From the NCBI GenBank assembly GCA_964531525.1, contig CAZHDF010000071.1:1-16559 (forward strand): a DNA stretch of 16,559 nucleotides. Direction: 5' to 3'. The translations under genes were made by a program, and so were the position numbers. Source of the stretch: CAYYWV01 sp964531525 (GTDB lineage Bacteria > Pseudomonadota > Alphaproteobacteria > JAAXGF01). This document shows, one piece after another, positions 14,246 to 16,559 of the stretch (position 1 is its first letter; every line of letters begins with the position of its first letter). The notes under the pieces are model-generated. The model searched no databases and was not told the origin of the DNA. It saw nothing but the letters and a program-made list of their open reading frames with translations.

Positions 14246-15790
14246 ATGAGCGACGAGAAAGAGACGCGCCGGCGCGGCCGGGGCGGCAGCGGCGCTAGGC
14301 GCGCGCGGCGCGACGGCGCGACGATCGAGCAGTTCCCCTTCATCACGCGCCGCATCCCGGTGACCGAGGTGCTCTCGGCCGAGGGGCTCGAAATCATCGA
14401 GGCCAACGCCGAGACCATCCTGGAAGAGATCGGCATCGAGTTCCGCGAGGACGCCGACGCGCTCGCGCTCTGGCGCGAGGCGGGCGCCGACGTCAAGGGC
14501 GAGCGCGTGCATATCCCGCGCGGCCTCGCGCGAAGCCTGATCGCCAAGGCGCCCTCGGTCTTCACCCAGCACGCGCGCAATCCCGCCCGCTCGGTCCGGA
14601 TCGGCGGCGACGCCACCGTGTTCGCGCCGGTCTATGGCCCGCCTTTCGTGCGCGACCTCGACCAAGGGCGGCGCTATGCGACCATCGAGGACTTCCGCAA
14701 CTTCGTGAAGCTCGCCTACATGACGCCCGCCATGCATCATTCGGGCGGCACGGTCTGCGAGCCGGTGGACATTCCGGTCAACAAGCGCCACCTCGACATG
14801 ATCGACGCCCATGTGCGCTACTCCGACAAGCCGTTCATGGGCTCGGTCACCCATCCCGAGCGCGCCGCCGACTCGGTCGCCATGGCCAAGATCGTCTTCG
14901 GCGAGGACTTCGTCGAAAACAACTGCGTGCTCGTCAACCTGATCAACGCCAACTCGCCCATGGTCTGGGACGCGACCATGCTGGGCGCGCTCAAGGTCTA
15001 TGCGCGGGCCGGCCAGGCGGCGGTGATCTCGCCCTTCATTCTCGCCGGCGCCATGAGCCCGGTGACGGTCGCCGGCACCCTCGCCCAGCTTCTGGCGGAA
15101 GCGATGTCGGGCATGGCCTTCGCCCAGCTCGTCCGGCCCGGCGCGCCGGTCGTGTTCGGCACCTTCGCGAGCTCGATCTCGATGCAGTCGGGCGCGCCCA
15201 CCTTCGGCACGCCCGAGCCGACCTTGGTGCTGTTCGCCGCCGCCCAGCTCGCCCGCCGGCTTGGCGTGCCGTTCCGCTCGGGCGGCTCGCTCTGCGGCTC
15301 CAAGGTGACCGACGCCCAGGCGGCTTACGAAAGCGCCCAGACCCTGCTGCCGACCCTGCTCGCGGGCGTCAATTTCGTCCTCCACGCGGCGGGCTGGCTC
15401 GAGGGCGGGCTGTGCTCGTCCTACGAGAAGTTCGTCATGGACGCCGATCAGCTCGGCATGATGCAGGTGCTGGGCGGGGGCGTCGATCTGTCCGAGGGCG
15501 GCCAGGCGCTCGACGCCATCCGCGAGGTCGGGCCGGGCAACCACTATCTCGGCTGCGCCCATACCCAGGCCCATTTCAAGACCGCCTTCTATCGCTCATC
15601 CATCGCCGACAACAACTCGGTCGAACAGTGGGAGGCCGAGGGAAGCCAGGACGCCGCCCAGCGCGCCAACGCGCTCTGGAAGCGGATGCTCGCCGAGTAT
15701 CAGGCCCCGGCGCTCGATCCCGCGATCGGCGAGGCGCTCGACGACTTCATCGCGCGCAAGAAGGAGAGCATGCCCGACGCCTTCTCGTGA
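14246..15790 (+). CDS. trimethylamine methyltransferase (MttB) family protein, non-pyrrolysine
   Basis: A 514-residue protein of the MttB superfamily (COG5598). The start at 14246 follows GGGAGG by seven bases; the open frame upstream to 14120 runs through the promoter and is rejected. The N-terminus has an Arg/Gly-rich tail (about 8-22), then the family core: TEVLSAEGLEIIEANAETIL, HIPRGLARSLIAKAPS, FAPVYGPPFVRDLD and YATIEDFRNFVKLA, with later GGSLCGSKVTDAQAAYESAQ and CAHTQAHFKTAFYR. There is no in-frame TAG, so it carries no pyrrolysine and belongs with the non-Pyl homologues, of which characterised members in anaerobes demethylate glycine betaine, carnitine or proline betaine and methylate a corrinoid protein. 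No corrinoid protein gene is in this window. The substrate is unknown; nearby amine flavoenzymes suggest a methylated amine or betaine. Confidence 0.85.
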   Translation: MSDEKETRRRGRGGSGARRARRDGATIEQFPFITRRIPVTEVLSAEGLEIIEANAETILEEIGIEFREDADALALWREAGADVKGERVHIPRGLARSLIAKAPSVFTQHARNPARSVRIGGDATVFAPVYGPPFVRDLDQGRRYATIEDFRNFVKLAYMTPAMHHSGGTVCEPVDIPVNKRHLDMIDAHVRYSDKPFMGSVTHPERAADSVAMAKIVFGEDFVENNCVLVNLINANSPMVWDATMLGALKVYARAGQAAVISPFILAGAMSPVTVAGTLAQLLAEAMSGMAFAQLVRPGAPVVFGTFASSISMQSGAPTFGTPEPTLVLFAAAQLARRLGVPFRSGGSLCGSKVTDAQAAYESAQTLLPTLLAGVNFVLHAAGWLEGGLCSSYEKFVMDADQLGMMQVLGGGVDLSEGGQALDAIREVGPGNHYLGCAHTQAHFKTAFYRSSIADNNSVEQWEAEGSQDAAQRANALWKRMLAEYQAPALDPAIGEALDDFIARKKESMPDAFS

Positions 15791-15808
15791 TCCTTCGCGG
15801 GGCCTCCG

Positions 15809-15832
15809 CCTCGACGGGCGCCTCGACGGGCG
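15809..15832. repeat. perfect 12-base tandem direct repeat
   Basis: CCTCGACGGGCG occurs twice head to tail in the 122-base gap after the MttB-family gene. It is probably a replication-slippage duplication. The same gap holds an ATGGTC/GACCAT hairpin at 15866-15884 (seven-base loop, no T tract). Confidence 0.6.
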
Positions 15833-15912
15833 CGCATTGAACCGGGCACCCGATCCTCCCATTTCATGGTCGGGGGGAGACCATCGCACCCACGATCCTC
15901 GCGGAGGAGACA

Positions 15913-16524
15913 TTGACCGTGACAAGAACCACGAATCTTTCCCATCGATCCCGCGCGCGCCGTCGCGGCGCCGTGGCGGGCGCCGTTCTCGCCCTGCTCG
16001 CCGCCGGCCCCGCCGCGGCCGCGAGCGTGATCAGCTACGCCGAGATCAACAGCCCCTACAGCCGGACCGAGGTGAGCTACGCCGCCGACGGGCGCGACTT
16101 CGCCGTGGTCGTGAAGGGCAACCCGTTCTCCGCCGGCGCGGTGGCCGACGACGAGGCGGCGCGCGCCGTCGTCGCGGCGATGAAGGACCAGCCGGGCTGG
16201 TTCGTCACCCGCTATACGCTCACGCCCGGCGAATCGGCGCGGCCGCTCTACAAGGTGGTATGGCTGTTCGGGGTGCCTGCGAAAACCTCGATCTACGGCG
16301 CCTGCCGCAAGGACGCCAAGGCCGCGACCGGCGAGGGCGAGGCCGCAATCGCCGTGTTCTGCCGGGGCGAGAAGGTGCTCAGCTACATCGCCGGGCGGAT
16401 GGACCCGGTCGCCTCGCCCACCGATCCGGCCTTCCGCCGGTTCGTCGGCGACGCGACGCGCAGCCTGTTCCCGCGCATCGATTCGGACCGCGACGGACAG
16501 CCCGACAACCTCATGGTGCCGTGA
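15913..16524 (+). CDS. secreted protein of unknown function with a DxDxDG calcium-loop-like motif
   Basis: A 203-residue protein if it starts at TTG 15913; GTG 15919 (two codons later) is equally possible, since GGAGGAG at 15903-15909 is close to both. No ATG fits. The N-terminus has a basic stretch (RSRARRR, 12-18), a hydrophobic core (about 20-32) and an Ala-rich cleavage zone around 34-37, so it is exported. The mature part has two cysteines (131 and 150) that could form a disulfide. Near the C-terminus DSDRDGQPD at 190-198 has the D-x-D-x-D-G-x-x-D spacing of EF-hand or thrombospondin-type-3 calcium loops. I do not recognise the family. It follows the MttB-family gene by 122 bases and may be separate from it. 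Confidence 0.7.
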   Translation: MTVTRTTNLSHRSRARRRGAVAGAVLALLAAGPAAAASVISYAEINSPYSRTEVSYAADGRDFAVVVKGNPFSAGAVADDEAARAVVAAMKDQPGWFVTRYTLTPGESARPLYKVVWLFGVPAKTSIYGACRKDAKAATGEGEAAIAVFCRGEKVLSYIAGRMDPVASPTDPAFRRFVGDATRSLFPRIDSDRDGQPDNLMVP

Positions 16525-16535
16525 GAGGTTTTTTT
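16507..16535 (+). terminator. intrinsic terminator overlapping the stop codon
   Basis: AACCTC at 16507-16512 pairs with GAGGTT at 16525-16530, and the T tract runs from 16529 to 16535 (seven T). The stem encloses the TGA stop at 16522-16524. The stem is short with a 12-base loop, but this is the only uninterrupted run of seven T noticed, in a very GC-rich sequence, which supports a real terminator. Confidence 0.5.
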
Positions 16536-16559
16536 CCGCCGCGCCTGCGGCGCGCCGGG

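Noticed and set aside
14246..15790. Pyrrolysine-containing trimethylamine methyltransferase
   Set aside because: The reading frame has no internal amber codon and no pyl genes are present; it is a non-Pyl homologue, so trimethylamine should not be assumed as substrate.
16540..16554. CGCGCC/GGCGCG hairpin at the window end as a terminator
   Set aside because: The T run lies before it on the plus strand and reads as A on the minus strand, so it does not form an intrinsic terminator by itself.
1..16559. CRISPR arrays, insertion sequences, integrases, toxin-antitoxin or phage-defence genes
   Set aside because: No repeat-spacer series, transposase or integrase motifs, terminal inverted repeats or defence-type domains were found on either strand.

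Overview
The window is a very GC-rich stretch (by eye near 70% G+C) with dense genes and strong G/C bias at third codon positions. The gene families point to an alphaproteobacterium, most likely of the Rhodospirillales/Rhizobiales type: tandem DUF1127 micro-proteins, an INHDLRN-type sensor kinase, FAD-GcvT fusion amine dehydrogenases, a non-pyrrolysine MttB homologue and a CtrA-like TTAA-N7-TTAA site. No tRNA, rRNA, CRISPR array, insertion sequence or phage gene was seen.

Layout: (1) 1-1274, an RlmI-type rRNA methyltransferase on the plus strand. (2) 1384-5126, a minus-strand operon read as VTT/TVP38 membrane protein, then MerA/Lpd-like flavoprotein disulfide reductase, then orphan sensor histidine kinase. 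(3) 5382-7335, a Tat-exported cysteine hydrolase divergent from an AraC regulator that probably controls it. (4) 7380-7961, a lone biotin transporter subunit BioY whose end overlaps that of the next gene. (5) 7944-11985, a minus-strand group read as dimethylglycine/sarcosine-dehydrogenase-type flavoenzyme, remnant of an M24 metallopeptidase gene, then MFS transporter. (6) 12192-13502, a second amine-oxidase-type flavoprotein (PuuB-like). (7) 13726-14098, two tandem DUF1127 micro-genes, followed by a strong hairpin. (8) 14246-15790, a trimethylamine-methyltransferase-family protein with its own sigma70-like promoter. (9) 15913-16524, a secreted protein of unknown function with a calcium-loop-like motif and a terminator overlapping its stop codon.

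How the genes may work together: blocks 5, 6 and 8 hold two flavoproteins of the kind that oxidise N-methyl or primary amines, an MttB-family protein and an exporter-type permease. This looks like a catabolic neighbourhood for methylated amines or betaines, but no corrinoid protein or pyrrolysine machinery is present, so the MttB-like chemistry is open. Block 2 looks like a membrane/redox module with its own sensor. The least conventional items are the non-Pyl MttB/amine-flavoprotein cluster, the VTT-reductase-kinase operon, the gutted M24 gene and the tandem DUF1127 genes near a CtrA-like site.
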